A stretch of 64,000 nt of DNA from assembly GCF_900700375.1 (NCBI RefSeq), contig NC_041725.1:1-64000 (forward strand), written 5' to 3'. A program made the position numbers and the translations under genes. Of the stretch, positions 11,107-21,329 are shown piece by piece. The notes below the pieces were generated by a model. The model had not been told where the DNA came from, made no database searches, and saw only the letters and a list, made by a program, of their open reading frames with translations. Within the stretch, counting starts at the first letter, position 1. Every line of letters starts with the position of its first letter. The stretch comes from Denticeps clupeoides (Eukaryota > Chordata > Actinopteri > Clupeiformes > Denticipitidae).

Positions 11107-11262
11107 TGCACACCTTCTAGAGGCAATGCAATACTGGGTCGATGAATGGAGCGGATGGAGCAGGCCCTATTGCCGACTCCCTGTTCTAAAAATCCGCTTA
11201 ATATGACATATCAGATATTAAATTGACATCAGGGTGCGTAGCACCTGAAGGCCGAGGGCTGG
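11107..11262 (-). pseudogene. U2 snRNA-derived copy 9
   Basis: Closes repeat 9; standard version. Confidence 0.8.
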
Positions 11263-11475
11263 AAAACCCCACCTAATCGATTCAGCTCCAAGCCTGTGAA
11301 TGATCGTTGTAGAGCACACACAGACAAAGAAACCTGAAGAGAAGTTTAAAAAAAAAAAAAAAAAAGAAAAAAGGCGGGAAAACATATCAAAGAAAGAAAA
11401 TACCCCTTAACTTACTTTAAAAAAAGGTAACAAAGTGATGTAAATACTTTCATTTTAAAAGTTTTACAATAGTTA

Positions 11476-11595
11476 AAGCTTACAGCACCTGGCATTCCTA
11501 CTTAGTCTCCCATCCAAGTACTAACCAGGCCCAAGCCTTCTTAGCTTCTGAGATCAGACAAGATTGGGCAATCTTCAGCTGGCATGTCTGTAAGC
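11476..11595 (-). pseudogene. 5S rRNA-derived copy 30
   Basis: First unit of repeat 10; leader and beta type. Confidence 0.76.
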
Positions 11596-11754
11596 AAACT
11601 CTGCTTGAAAATCTTGGACTTTAAACAAAAGGGCTTTGAAAACATTATAAAGTGCGAAAACTCCCGCTTTACTGTCAAATTATGATGGAGAAAAGGCAAA
11701 AAAAGCTAACAAAGCCATGTAAATACTTTCATTTTAAAAGTTTTTCAATAGGTA

Positions 11755-11874
11755 AAGCATACAGCACTTGGTATTCCCAGGTAGTCTCCCATCCAAGTAC
11801 TAACCAGGCCCAAGCCTTCTTAGCTTCTGAGATCAGACAAGATTGGGCATTCTTTAGCTGGTTTGTCCGTACAC
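11755..11874 (-). pseudogene. 5S rRNA-derived copy 31
   Basis: Second unit of repeat 10; middle type. Confidence 0.76.
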
Positions 11875-12034
11875 AAACTCTGCTTGAAAATCTTGAACTT
11901 TAAACCAAAAGGGCTTAGAAAACATTATAAAGTGCGAAAACTCCCGCTTTACTGTCAAATTATGATGGAGAAAAGGCAAAAAAAGCTAACAAAGCCATGT
12001 AAATACTTTCATTTTAAAAGTTTTTCAATAGTTA

Positions 12035-12154
12035 AAGCTTACAGCACCTGGTATTCCCAGGTGGTCTCCCATCCAAGTACTAACCAGGCGCAAGCCTTCT
12101 TAGCTTCTGAGATCAGATAAGATTTGGCATTCTTCAGCTGGTTTGTCCGTACAC
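12035..12154 (-). pseudogene. 5S rRNA-derived copy 32
   Basis: Last unit of repeat 10; GCCAAATCTTATC variant shared with copy 39. Confidence 0.77.
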
Positions 12155-12302
12155 AAACTCTGCTTGAAAATCTTGAACTTTAAACCAAAGAGGCTTGAAC
12201 ACATATCAAAGAGTGAAAACTCCCGCTTTACTGTCAAATTATGATGGAGAAAAGGCAAAAAGTTGTAGTGGTAAGCTTTTATTTGCAATACAAAAAATAA
12301 AG

Positions 12303-12458
12303 TGCACACCTTCTAGAGGCAATGCAATACTGGGTCGATGAATGGAGCGGATGGAGCAGGCCCTATTGCCGACTCCCTGTTCTAAAAATCCGCTTAATAT
12401 GACATATCAGATATTACATTGACATCAGGGTGCGTAGCACCTGAAGGCCGAGGGCTGG
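12303..12458 (-). pseudogene. U2 snRNA-derived copy 10
   Basis: Closes repeat 10; TGTAATATCTGATA in place of TTTAATATCTGATA, shared with copy 12. Confidence 0.8.
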
Positions 12459-12668
12459 AAAATCCCACCTAATCGATTCAGCTCCAAGCCTGTGAATGAT
12501 CGTTGTAGAGCACACACAGACAAAGAAACCTGAAGAGAAGTTTAAAAAAAAAAAAAAAAAGAAAAAAGGCGGGAAAACATATCAAAGAAAGAAAATACCC
12601 CTTAACTTACTTAAAAAAGGTAACAAAGTGATGTAAATACTTTCATTTTAAAAGTTTAACAATAGTTA

Positions 12669-12788
12669 AAGCTTACAGCACCTGGCATTCCCACGTAGTC
12701 TCCCATCCAAGTACTAACCAGGCCCAAGCCTTCTTAGCTTCTGAGATCAGACAAGATTGGGCAATCTTCAGCTGGCATGTCTGTAAGC
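12669..12788 (-). pseudogene. 5S rRNA-derived copy 33
   Basis: First of four units in repeat 11; leader and beta type. Confidence 0.76.
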
Positions 12789-12948
12789 AAACTCTGCTTG
12801 AAAATCTTGGACTTTAAACAAAAGGGCTTTGAAAACATTATAAAGTGCGAAAACTCCCACTTTACTGTCAAATTATGATGGAGAAAAGGCAAAAAAAGCT
12901 AACAAAAGCCATGTAAATACTTTCATTTTAAAAGTTTTTCAATAGTTA

Positions 12949-13068
12949 AAGCATACAGCACCTGGTATTCCCAGGTAGTCTCCCATTCAAGTACTAACCA
13001 GGCCCAAGCCTTCTTAGCTTCTGAGATCAGACAAGATTGGGCATTCTTTAGCTGGTTTGTCCGTACAC
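12949..13068 (-). pseudogene. 5S rRNA-derived copy 34
   Basis: Second unit of repeat 11; middle type. Confidence 0.76.
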
Positions 13069-13228
13069 AAACTCTGCTTGAAAATCTTGAACTTTAAACC
13101 AAAAGGGCTTAGAAAACATTACAAAGTGCGAAAACTCTCGCTTTACTGTCAAATTATGATGGAGAAAAGGCAAAAAAAGCTAACAAAGCCATGGAAATAC
13201 TTTCATTTTAAAAGTTTTTCAATAGTTT

Positions 13229-13348
13229 AAGCTTACAGCACCTGGTATTCCCAGGTAGTCTCCCATCCAAGTACTAACCAGGCCCAAGCCTTCTTAGCTT
13301 CTGAGATCAAACAAGATTGGGCATTCTTCAGCTGGTTTGTCCGTACAC
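13229..13348 (-). pseudogene. 5S rRNA-derived copy 35
   Basis: Third unit of repeat 11; shares flank changes with copy 36, suggesting a very recent local duplication. Confidence 0.77.
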
Positions 13349-13507
13349 AAACTCTACTTGAAAATCTTGAACTTTAAACCAAAGAGGCTTGAACACATAT
13401 CAAAGAGTGAAAACTCCCGCTTTACTGTCAAATTATGATGGAGAAAAGGCAAAAAAAGCTAACAAAGCCATGGAAATACTTTCATTTTAAAAGTTTTTCA
13501 ATAGTTT

Positions 13508-13627
13508 AAGCTTACAGCACCTGGTATTCCCAGGTAGTCTCCCATCCAAGTACTAACCAGGCCGAAGCCTTCTTACCTTCTGAGATCAGACAAGATTGGG
13601 CATTCTTCAGCTGGTTTGTCCGTACAC
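13508..13627 (-). pseudogene. 5S rRNA-derived copy 36
   Basis: Last unit of repeat 11; near twin of copy 35 in its flanks. Confidence 0.77.
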
Positions 13628-13775
13628 AAACTCTGCTTGAAAATCTTGAACTTTAAACCAAAGGGGCTTGAACACATATCAAAGAGTGAAAACTCCCGCT
13701 TTACTGTCAAATTATGATGGAGAAAAGGCAAAAAGTTGGAGTGGTAAGCTTTTATTTGCAATACAACAAATAAAG

Positions 13776-13931
13776 TGCACACCTTCTAGAGGCAATGCAA
13801 TACTGGGTCGATGAATGGAGCGGATGGAGCAGGCCCTATTGCCGACTCCCTGTTCTAAAAATCCGCTTAATATGACATATCAGATATTAAATTGACATCA
13901 GGGTGCGTAGCACCTGAAGGCCGAGGGCTGG
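13776..13931 (-). pseudogene. U2 snRNA-derived copy 11
   Basis: Closes repeat 11; standard version followed by the shortest A-tract. Confidence 0.8.
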
Positions 13932-14139
13932 AAAACCCCACCTAATCGATTCAGCTCCAAGCCTGTGAATGATCGTTGTAGAGCACACACAGACAAAGAA
14001 ACCTGAAGAGAAGTTTAAAAAAAAAAAAAGAAAAAAGGCGGGAAAACATATCAAAGAAAGAAAATACCCCTTAACTTACTTTAAAAAAAGGTAACAAAGT
14101 GATGTAAATACTTTCATTTTAAAAGTTTAACAATAGTTA

Positions 14140-14259
14140 AAGCTTACAGCACCTGGCATTCCCACGTAGTCTCCCATCCAAGTACTAACCAGGCCCAAGC
14201 CTTCTTAGCTTCTGAGATCAGACAAGATTGGGCAATCTTCAGCTGGCATGTCTGTAAGC
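14140..14259 (-). pseudogene. 5S rRNA-derived copy 37
   Basis: First unit of repeat 12; leader and beta type. Confidence 0.76.
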
Positions 14260-14418
14260 AAACTCTGCTTGAAAATCTTGGACTTTAAGCAAAAGGGCTT
14301 TGAAAACATTATAAAGTGTGAAAACTCCCGCTTTACTGTCAAATTATGATGGAGAAAAGGCAAAAAAAGCTAACAAAGCCATGTAAATACTTTCATTTTA
14401 AAAGTTTTTCAATAGTTA

Positions 14419-14538
14419 AAGCATACAGCACTTGGTATTCCCAGGTAGTCTCCCATCCAAGTACTAACCAGGCCCAAGCCTTCTTAGCTTCTGAGATCAG
14501 ACAAGATTGGGCATTCTTTAGCTGGTTTGTCCGTACAC
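14419..14538 (-). pseudogene. 5S rRNA-derived copy 38
   Basis: Second unit of repeat 12; middle type. Confidence 0.76.
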
Positions 14539-14698
14539 AAACTCTGCTTGAAAATCTTGAACTTTAAACCAAAAGGGCTTAGAAAACATTATAAAGTGCG
14601 AAAGCTCCCGCTTTACTGTCAAATTATGATGGAGAAAAGGCAAAAAAAGCTAACAAAGCCATGTAAATACTTTCATTTTAAAAGTTTTTCAATAGTTA

Positions 14699-14818
14699 AA
14701 GCTTACAGCACCTGGTATTCCCAGGTGGTCTCCCATCCAAGTACTAACCAGGCCCAAGCCTTCTTAGCTTCTGAGATCAGATAAGATTTGGCATTCTTCA
14801 GCTGGTTTGTCCGTACAC
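14699..14818 (-). pseudogene. 5S rRNA-derived copy 39
   Basis: Last unit of repeat 12; same variant as copy 32. Confidence 0.77.
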
Positions 14819-14966
14819 AAACTCTGCTTGAAAATCTTGAACTTTAAACCAAAGAGGCTTGAACACATATCAAAGAGTGAAAACTCCCGCTTTACTGTCA
14901 AATTATGATGGAGAAAAGGCAAAAAGTTGGAGTGGTAAGCTTTTATTTGCAATACAACAAATAAAG

Positions 14967-15121
14967 TGCACACCTTCTAGAGGCAATGCAATACTGGGTC
15001 GATGAATGGAGCGGATGGAGCAGGCCCTATTGCCGACTCCCTGTTCTAAAAATCCGCTTAATATGACATATCAGATATTACATTGACATCAGGGTGCGTA
15101 GCACCTGAAGGCCGAGGGCTG
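14967..15121 (-). pseudogene. U2 snRNA-derived copy 12
   Basis: Closes repeat 12; same TGTAATATCTGATA variant as copy 10. Confidence 0.8.
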
Positions 15122-15332
15122 GAAAATCCCACCTAATCGATTCAGCTCCAAGCCTGTGAATGATCGTTGTAGAGCACACACAGACAAAGAAACCTGAAGA
15201 GAAGTTTAAAAAAAAAAAAAAAAGAAAAAAGGCGGGAAAACATATCAAAGAAAGAAAATACCCCTTAACTTACTTAAAAAAAGGTAACAAAGTGATGTAA
15301 ATACTTTCATTTTAAAAGTCTAACAATAGTTA

Positions 15333-15452
15333 AAGCTTACAGCACCTGGCATTCCCACGTAGTCTCCCATCCAAGTACTAACCAGGCCCAAGCCTTCTTA
15401 GCTTCTGAGATCAGACAAGATTGGGCAATCTTCAGCTGGCATGTCTGTAAGC
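15333..15452 (-). pseudogene. 5S rRNA-derived copy 40
   Basis: First unit of repeat 13; leader and beta type. Its 3' flank has GTTAGACTTTTAAAATG, the likely parent form of the inverted piece at 9323. Confidence 0.77.
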
Positions 15453-15612
15453 AAACTCTGCTTGAAAATCTTGGACTTTAAACAAAAGGGCTTTGAAAAC
15501 ATTATAAAGTGCGAAAACTCCCGCTTTACTGTCAAATTATGATGGAGAAAAGGCAAAAAAAAGCTAACAAAGCCATGTAAATACTTTCATTTTAAAAGTT
15601 TTTCAATAGTTA

Positions 15613-15732
15613 AAGCATACAGCACTTGGTATTCCCAGGAAGTCTCCCATCCAAGTACTAACCAGGCCCAAGCCTTCTTAGCTTCTGAGATCAGACAAGC
15701 TTGGGCATTCTTTAGCTGGTTTGTCCATACAC
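15613..15732 (-). pseudogene. 5S rRNA-derived copy 41
   Basis: Second unit of repeat 13; middle type. Confidence 0.76.
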
Positions 15733-15892
15733 AAACTCTGCTTGAAAATCTTGAACTTTAAACCAAAAGGGCTTTGAAAACATTATAAAGTGCGAAAACT
15801 CCCGCTTTACTGTCAAATTATGATGGAGAAAAGACAAAAAAAGCTAACAAAGCCATGTAAATACTTTCATTTTAAAAGTTTTTCAATAATTA

Positions 15893-16012
15893 AAGCTTAC
15901 AGCACCTGGTATTCCCAGGTAGTCTCCCATCCAAGTACTAACCAGGCCGAAGCCTTCTTACCTTCTGAGATCAGACAAGATTGGGCATTCTTCAGCTGGT
16001 TTGTCCGTACAC
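15893..16012 (-). pseudogene. 5S rRNA-derived copy 42
   Basis: Last 5S copy of the array; alpha type. Confidence 0.77.
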
Positions 16013-16159
16013 AAACTCTGCTTGAAAATCTTGAACTTTAAACCAAAGGGGCTTGAACACATATCAAAGAGTGAAAACTCCCGCTTTACTGTCAAATTAT
16101 GATGGAGAAAAGGCAAAAAGTTGGAGTGGTAAGCTTTTATTTGCAATACAACAAATAAA

Positions 16160-16316
16160 GTGCACACCTTCTAGAGGCAATGCAATACTGGGTCGATGAA
16201 TGGAGCGGATGGAGCAGGCCCTATTGCCGACTCCCTGTTCTAAAAATCCGCTTAATATGACATATCAGATATTAAATTGACATCAGGGTGCGTAGCACCT
16301 GAAGGCCGAGGGCTGG
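16160..16316 (-). pseudogene. U2 snRNA-derived copy 13
   Basis: Last U2-like block; after its A-tract only about 55 bp of the next unit remain before the L2 element. Confidence 0.8.
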
Positions 16317-17194
16317 AAAACCCCACCTAATCGATTCAGCTCAAAGCCTGTGAATGATCGTTGTAGAGCACACACAGACAAAGAAACCTGAAGAGAAGTT
16401 TAAAAAAAAAAAAAAAAAGAAAAAAGGCGGGAAAACATATCAAAGAAAGAAAATACAACAACAACAACATTTATTTCTTATATAGCCCAAAATCACATAC
16501 AGTATGTCTCAATGGGCTTTGACAGGCCCTACAGTTGACCCCCCCCACACTTGACCCTTCTGCACACAAGGAAAAACTCCACACAAAAAAACTCTAGGGA
16601 GAGAGAAAAAAAAGAAAGGAAGAAACCTTGGGAAGGAGTGATACAGAGAGGGACCCCCTTCCAGGGTAGAGTGAGCCTGCAAACGGTGTCAGTGCAGGGT
16701 TGGATATGATATAATAATAAGTCCTACGGTTGTAGGGTTGGAGAAGTCCAGGATGTATTAAGTGTCATGGTCTAGATAAGGTGTCTGTAACGATGTTACT
16801 GGTCCATTTGAAGATCCCTGGAGCTGTAGTTGTAATGGTGGTGGTGGCTGTGGTGACCCTCTGGTTTGTTTCATGTTTTGTCCTTGTAAAGCAGTTGTCA
16901 GGAACCAGGATTTATTTGCTGGTCTGATCACTGGGGTCTGCCAGTAGTCTGGGTGCTTGATTCCGTGTCTCGGAGAAAAACAAACAGAAGCAGCGGCAGA
17001 CGGTTGCACTGTACGACCGATACTGAAATATGTGGTTATAGTGGTATATTGGTGCTACAGTGGCCCGGTACCCTAACTAGGACAGCCTAACTGGTGAATT
17101 TAACTTTGTCTGTGTCTAACAGGGGGACTCTGTGATCAACTGGACTTTATAATTGACACTGCGTCAAAATCAAGTGAAATGAGGGTCTAGGACT

Positions 17195-20100
17195 TTAGCA
17201 AAAAGCCAGAGAAAACAGATAGGTTTTGAGATTGGATTTAAACTCTGAGACTGTGTCTGAATCCCGGACACTGACAGGCAAGCTGTTCCACAACTGCGGA
17301 GCTCTATAGGAGAAGGATCTGCTCCCAGCTGTGACCTTCTGCACCTTTGGTATCAGTAGTGACCCCGCACCCATTGATCGAAGGGGGCGTGGCGGTTCGT
17401 AAGGAACCAAAAGTTCACTCAGGTACTGTGGGGCAAGACCATTTAGAGCTTTATAGGTTAAAAGTAGGATTTTGTAGTCAATCCTAAATTTGATGGGTAA
17501 CCAGTGCAGTGATTGTAAGACTGGGGTGATGTGGTCAAATTTCCTGGTTCTGGTTAGAATTCTGGCTGCAGCATTCTGTACTAGCTGGAGTTTACTCATG
17601 CACCTACTAGAGCATCCAGACAATAATGCATTGCAGTAATCTAACCTTGATGTAATAAATGCATGGACCAACTTTTCTGCATCATGCATTGAAATGATAT
17701 TTCTTATTTTCGCAATATTTCTAAGGTGAAAGAATGCTATTCTAGTGACATTATCTACGTGCGAACTGAATGAGAGACCTGCATCAATGATGACACCTAG
17801 ATCCTTCAATTCAATACTCGGTGAGATAGAAAGGATATCCAGGGTTATTGTGTAGTCAGCCAGTTTATGCCTGGCTGCTTGAGGCCCGATTACAAGCGCT
17901 TCTGTCTTGTCAGGGTTTAACAGGAGAAAGTTGGTGAGCATCCACTGTCTAATGTCCTTCAGACAATTCTCTATTTTGTTCAGCTGCTGCCTCTGGTCTG
18001 GCATTGCTGACAGATACAGCTGTGTGTCGTCAGCGTAGCAATGAAAGCTAATACCATGTTTGCGGATGACGTCGCCTAAAGGTAACATGTATAGAGAAAA
18101 AAGTAACGGACCTAGGACAGAACCTTGTGGAACACCAAATTCTACTTTACTGTGTGAAGACGAAACACCATTGATGTCCACAAACTGATATCGGTTGGTC
18201 AAATATGATCTGAACCATTCAAGGGCTGTTCCCTTAATCCCGATAACATTCTCTAACCTGGCAAGGAGAATAGCGTGATCAATAGTGTCAAACGCTGCAC
18301 TCAGATCAAGCAGGACAAGCAGCGAGATGCGCCCCTGATCAGAGGCCAACAGCAGGTCATTAACCACTTTAACCAGCGCTGTCTCAGTGCTACTATGAGG
18401 TCTAAATCCTGATTGATATACTTCGTGGATATTGTTACAGTCTAGGTATGTGCTCAGCTGCTGGGCTACAACTTTTTCTAAGATTTTTGATATGAACGGA
18501 AGGTTGGATATCGGTCTATAATTTGACAGCTGACTGCGATCAAGATCCGGCTTTTTAATCAGGGGTGTAATGACTGCTACCTTGAACGAACTTGGTATGT
18601 GGCCGGTGCTAAGCGACGAGTTATCAATTTTGAGGATAGAATTTATAACATTGGGTGCTATTTGCTTAAGGAGTCTTGTTGGAATCGGATCCAAAGCGCA
18701 AGTACATTGATTTGATGATGAGATTAATTTGATTAATTCATGCTCTTTAATAGGGTTGAATCGTTCTAATCGGTGGTCAATTAGAAGATTATTTTCCATG
18801 GAAATATCGGCGGAGCTATTTGTTGTGCTTTTAATCTTCTCTCTATTTGCGACAATTTTCGTATTAAAGAAATTCATAAAATCATCGCTACTATGATTAT
18901 ATTGAGTGGTCGCATCCGTTTCTGTCTTATTCCTGGTTAGTTTGGCTATAGTTTTAAACAGGAATCCGGGATTATTTTTGTTTTTGTCTATTAACGAGGA
19001 CAGATACGTTGATCGAGCCGCGCTAAGTGCCTTCTTATAGTTAAGTAGGCTCTCCTTCCACGCTATTCGGAATATGTTTAATTTACTTAGACGCCATTTG
19101 CGTTCTAATTTCCGTGCGGTGTTCTTAAGCGAGCGCGTGTGATCATTATACCAAGGAATTAAGTTTTTATCTCTTACTATCTTCCTTTTGAGGGGAGCGA
19201 CTATATCTAACGTACTACGCAGTGTTAATTCTAGACATTTGGTCGCTTGGTCAAGTTCAGCGGGGTCTGACGGTGAGTTTATCAGCGTTGATAAATCTGG
19301 TAAGGTATTAATAAACCTCTGTGCCGTACTTGATGTAATTGTCCGTTTGTCTCTATAACAACGGGGATTGAGTTTGTTGTGTCTGAGACATATTTTAAAA
19401 GCGATGAGGAAATGATCTGAGACCATTTCAGATTGCGGAAGAGTAACTATATTTTCTATATTTAAACCGAAGGTCAACACAAGATCGAGCGTGTGACCAC
19501 CTTCGTGAGTAGGTCCTGTTACATGTTGGTTAACTCCAACTGAGTCTAATAAAGACAGGAATGCTGTTCTTAGTGAGTCTTCTGATTTATCACAGTGGAT
19601 GTCAAAGTTGCCGACAATTAGGGCTTTATCCACAGATACAACTAAGTTGGAGACAAAATCTGTAAATTCACTAAGAAACTCAGAATAAGGTCCAGGGGGT
19701 CTATAAATAATAATCAATGGAATGAATTTAGGATTTTTATTTTGTGAGACTACATGAGTTATATTGGTATGTAGAATCTCAAAAGAGTTAAATCCTTGTC
19801 CGGGTTTATAAGTAATACCGAGGTTATCCTTATAAATTACTGCGACGCCACCTCCTCTTCCAGTTAAGCGAGGTTGGTGTACATAGCTGTATCCAGGAGG
19901 ACTAGACTCGTTCAATGCTACAAATTCGTTTTGTTTTAACCAAGTTTCGGTCAGGCACAGTACATCGAACCCCTGATCTGTAATCATTTCATTGACAATG
20001 AGCGTTTTAGGTGTAAGGGATCTAACATTTAATAATCCTATTCTTATGTCGGGGGTGCTGGTGGTACGTTCAGAAGGAGTGATAGTAACGGGTAGTAAGT

Positions 20101-20233
20101 TCCCGAAACAGACACCCCGTCCAGTCCGTGGAATAGACACAGTGTCAGCATATTTATGAGTTTTATTAATGTTTCTTGTATAATCTCTTGTTTTAATAGA
20201 GCGATGTAAAGACACAGTGTCAATATTGTACAC
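17195..20233 (-). CDS. L2 LINE ORF2: AP endonuclease and reverse transcriptase
   Basis: An open frame of 1012 codons. The N-terminal part is an APE-type endonuclease: GLLNVRSL (about residue 66), LTETWL (about 95), [24 protein letters not shown] and SDHFLIAF. The reverse transcriptase follows: [59 protein letters not shown] and the catalytic YADD. The C-terminal region ([29 protein letters not shown]) is typical of fish L2/CR1 elements. One oddity: the usual GDFN of the endonuclease reads GNFD, so the catalytic Asp and the partner Asn are exchanged. This may weaken nicking. Otherwise the frame is uninterrupted, so the copy is young. Confidence 0.92.
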   Translation of the reverse strand: MYNIDTVSLHRSIKTRDYTRNINKTHKYADTVSIPRTGRGVCFGNLLPVTITPSERTTSTPDIRIGLLNVRSLTPKTLIVNEMITDQGFDVLCLTETWLKQNEFVALNESSPPGYSYVHQPRLTGRGGGVAVIYKDNLGITYKPGQGFNSFEILHTNITHVVSQNKNPKFIPLIIIYRPPGPYSEFLSEFTDFVSNLVVSVDKALIVGNFDIHCDKSEDSLRTAFLSLLDSVGVNQHVTGPTHEGGHTLDLVLTFGLNIENIVTLPQSEMVSDHFLIAFKICLRHNKLNPRCYRDKRTITSSTAQRFINTLPDLSTLINSPSDPAELDQATKCLELTLRSTLDIVAPLKRKIVRDKNLIPWYNDHTRSLKNTARKLERKWRLSKLNIFRIAWKESLLNYKKALSAARSTYLSSLIDKNKNNPGFLFKTIAKLTRNKTETDATTQYNHSSDDFMNFFNTKIVANREKIKSTTNSSADISMENNLLIDHRLERFNPIKEHELIKLISSSNQCTCALDPIPTRLLKQIAPNVINSILKIDNSSLSTGHIPSSFKVAVITPLIKKPDLDRSQLSNYRPISNLPFISKILEKVVAQQLSTYLDCNNIHEVYQSGFRPHSSTETALVKVVNDLLLASDQGRISLLVLLDLSAAFDTIDHAILLARLENVIGIKGTALEWFRSYLTNRYQFVDINGVSSSHSKVEFGVPQGSVLGPLLFSLYMLPLGDVIRKHGISFHCYADDTQLYLSAMPDQRQQLNKIENCLKDIRQWMLTNFLLLNPDKTEALVIGPQAARHKLADYTITLDILSISPSIELKDLGVIIDAGLSFSSHVDNVTRIAFFHLRNIAKIRNIISMHDAEKLVHAFITSRLDYCNALLSGCSSRCMSKLQLVQNAAARILTRTRKFDHITPVLQSLHWLPIKFRIDYKILLLTYKALNGLAPQYLSELLVPYEPPRPLRSMGAGSLLIPKVQKVTAGSRSFSYRAPQLWNSLPVSVRDSDTVSEFKSNLKTYLFSLAFC

Positions 20234-20311
20234 GCTGGGTGGCGGCTCTACGCAAATGGCAGATGCTCGGTTTAGCCGGTCTGTCTGCTGCCTGGTCTCG
20301 GCTCTGGCGAG

Positions 20312-21231
20312 TCAGTTTTGTTTTTTGGTTCTAAGACTATGAGCCAATTTTTTAGACAACTGAGTGGCACCCGCCCAGTTGGGGTGGATGCCGTCTCGCC
20401 CAAAAAGACCAGGCTTCCCCCTAAATGTTGGCCAGTTAATAATAAAGCCCACTTTATTTTTTGGACACCACTCCGACAACCAGCGATTTATATCGAGGAG
20501 CAGCTACAGGTCTCGTCGCTACGCCGAAACTGCGGTAATGGGCCAGAGCAGATTACTGTATCCGACATCGTTTTAGCCAGTTCAAGCATCTCTATAAAAT
20601 TATCTTTAGTTATTTCCGACTGGCGTAGCCGGACGTCGTTAGCGCCGACGTGAATCGCTATACTAGAGTACCTGCGGTTATTTTTTGCCAGCACTTTTAA
20701 ATTTGCGCGGATGTCGGGCGCTCTGGCTCCAGGAAAACACAGGGTTTTATTCGCTGGTGCCGGTATCCTCACGTTTCTGACTATAGAGTCGCCAATGACT
20801 AGAGCCGGTGGACTGTAGGACCCAGCGGATGCCTCGCTGAGGGGGGAGAAGCGGTTCTGAACGCGAACCGGTGTGTGGTGCCCAGGTGGTGGGGGAGCTT
20901 GGCGGGTCGCCACGGAAGCTCGCTTGCGTGATTTACGCCGAGCCGTCACCCAACTGCCCTGCTGTCCGGAGGGCGCTACTGGTACCGGCGCCGGGGTAGA
21001 CACACTCACCGGCTGACTGGGCTGGTGCGCGTCCGGGACTAGAAAAGAGTCAATTAAGACTTCTGTTTCCCTAATTAAATGTACATTTCGGATGCGCTCC
21101 TCTAGCTCGGCTATTCTCTCCGTCATTTCCACTAGTCTCCTACACTTCCCACAGGTGAAATCCTCACTACTGACGGAGTTCGTCAAGCTGTACATCTCAC
21201 ACACTGCACACGGAATTAGCGAAGGAGCCAT
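20312..21231 (-). pseudogene. L2 LINE ORF1 (zinc-ribbon, coiled coil, SGNH esterase-like), one frameshift
   Basis: The protein starts with two CxxC pairs (CAVC, CGKC), then a short coiled-coil stretch, a basic RRKSRKR segment, and an esterase-like domain with GDSIVRNV and HVGANDVR. The original frame stops near 20488. In another frame the sequence goes on to 20312 with the expected esterase C-terminal block ([13 protein letters not shown]). One frameshift near 20510 therefore splits ORF1. In CR1/L2 elements ORF1 binds nucleic acid. ORF2 begins about 80 bp further on. Confidence 0.85.
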
Positions 21232-21329
21232 AACTTACGTTATTAATTCTGAGGTGGTTCAGGAAGTCCTTGGACGTAATACAGGCTCGCGCCAAACACA
21301 CCAAACAGTGCAGCACCTCAAACGGGCCA

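Larger units (their letters stand above)
1..16456 (-). repeat. Composite 5S rRNA-U2 snRNA higher-order tandem array
   Basis: The whole segment is one head-to-tail array. Read on the minus strand, each higher-order unit is a T-tract, a U2 snRNA-like block, then 1 to 8 monomers of about 280 bp that each contain a 120-bp 5S rRNA-like sequence. A-tracts on the plus strand mark unit borders near 1, 925, 3522, 5276, 6199, 7679, 8595, 9230, 10428, 11348, 12544, 14017, 15208 and 16402. Unit sizes fit 355 + 280n, with n = 2,8,5,2,4,2,1,3,2,3,4,3,3. The array is open at the left edge and ends where an L2 LINE begins. 5S linked to snRNA genes is known in some fishes; here both parts are too diverged to be normal genes. 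Short open frames of 60-106 codons recur only because the monomer recurs. Confidence 0.93.
16457..21245 (-). mobile_element. Nearly full-length L2-type LINE
   Basis: A non-LTR retrotransposon read on the minus strand. Its 3' end (low coordinates) is an (AAC)n-type microsatellite with a 3' UTR of about 740 bp; ORF2 and ORF1 follow. The family is called L2 (CR1/L2 group) from the ORF2 style and from an ORF1 with an SGNH-esterase-like domain. Other pieces of the same family lie at 36108, 50118 and 58590, all in the same orientation. The 3' end sits exactly at the edge of the 5S-U2 array. The 5' border near 21245 is approximate because it runs into Rex1 sequence. Confidence 0.85.

Noticed and set aside
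135-16012. Functional 5S rRNA gene cluster
   Set aside because: About 20% divergence from vertebrate 5S by eye, loss of CpGs and a poor 5' third. The clean box C alone does not make them functional.
343-16167. Dozens of 60-106-codon frames on both strands inside the array
   Set aside because: They repeat with the 280-bp monomer, lie across 5S- and U2-like sequence, and have no domain. They are by-products of noncoding repeats.
20318-20653. Plus-strand frame of 111 codons
   Set aside because: It is the antisense of L2 ORF1.
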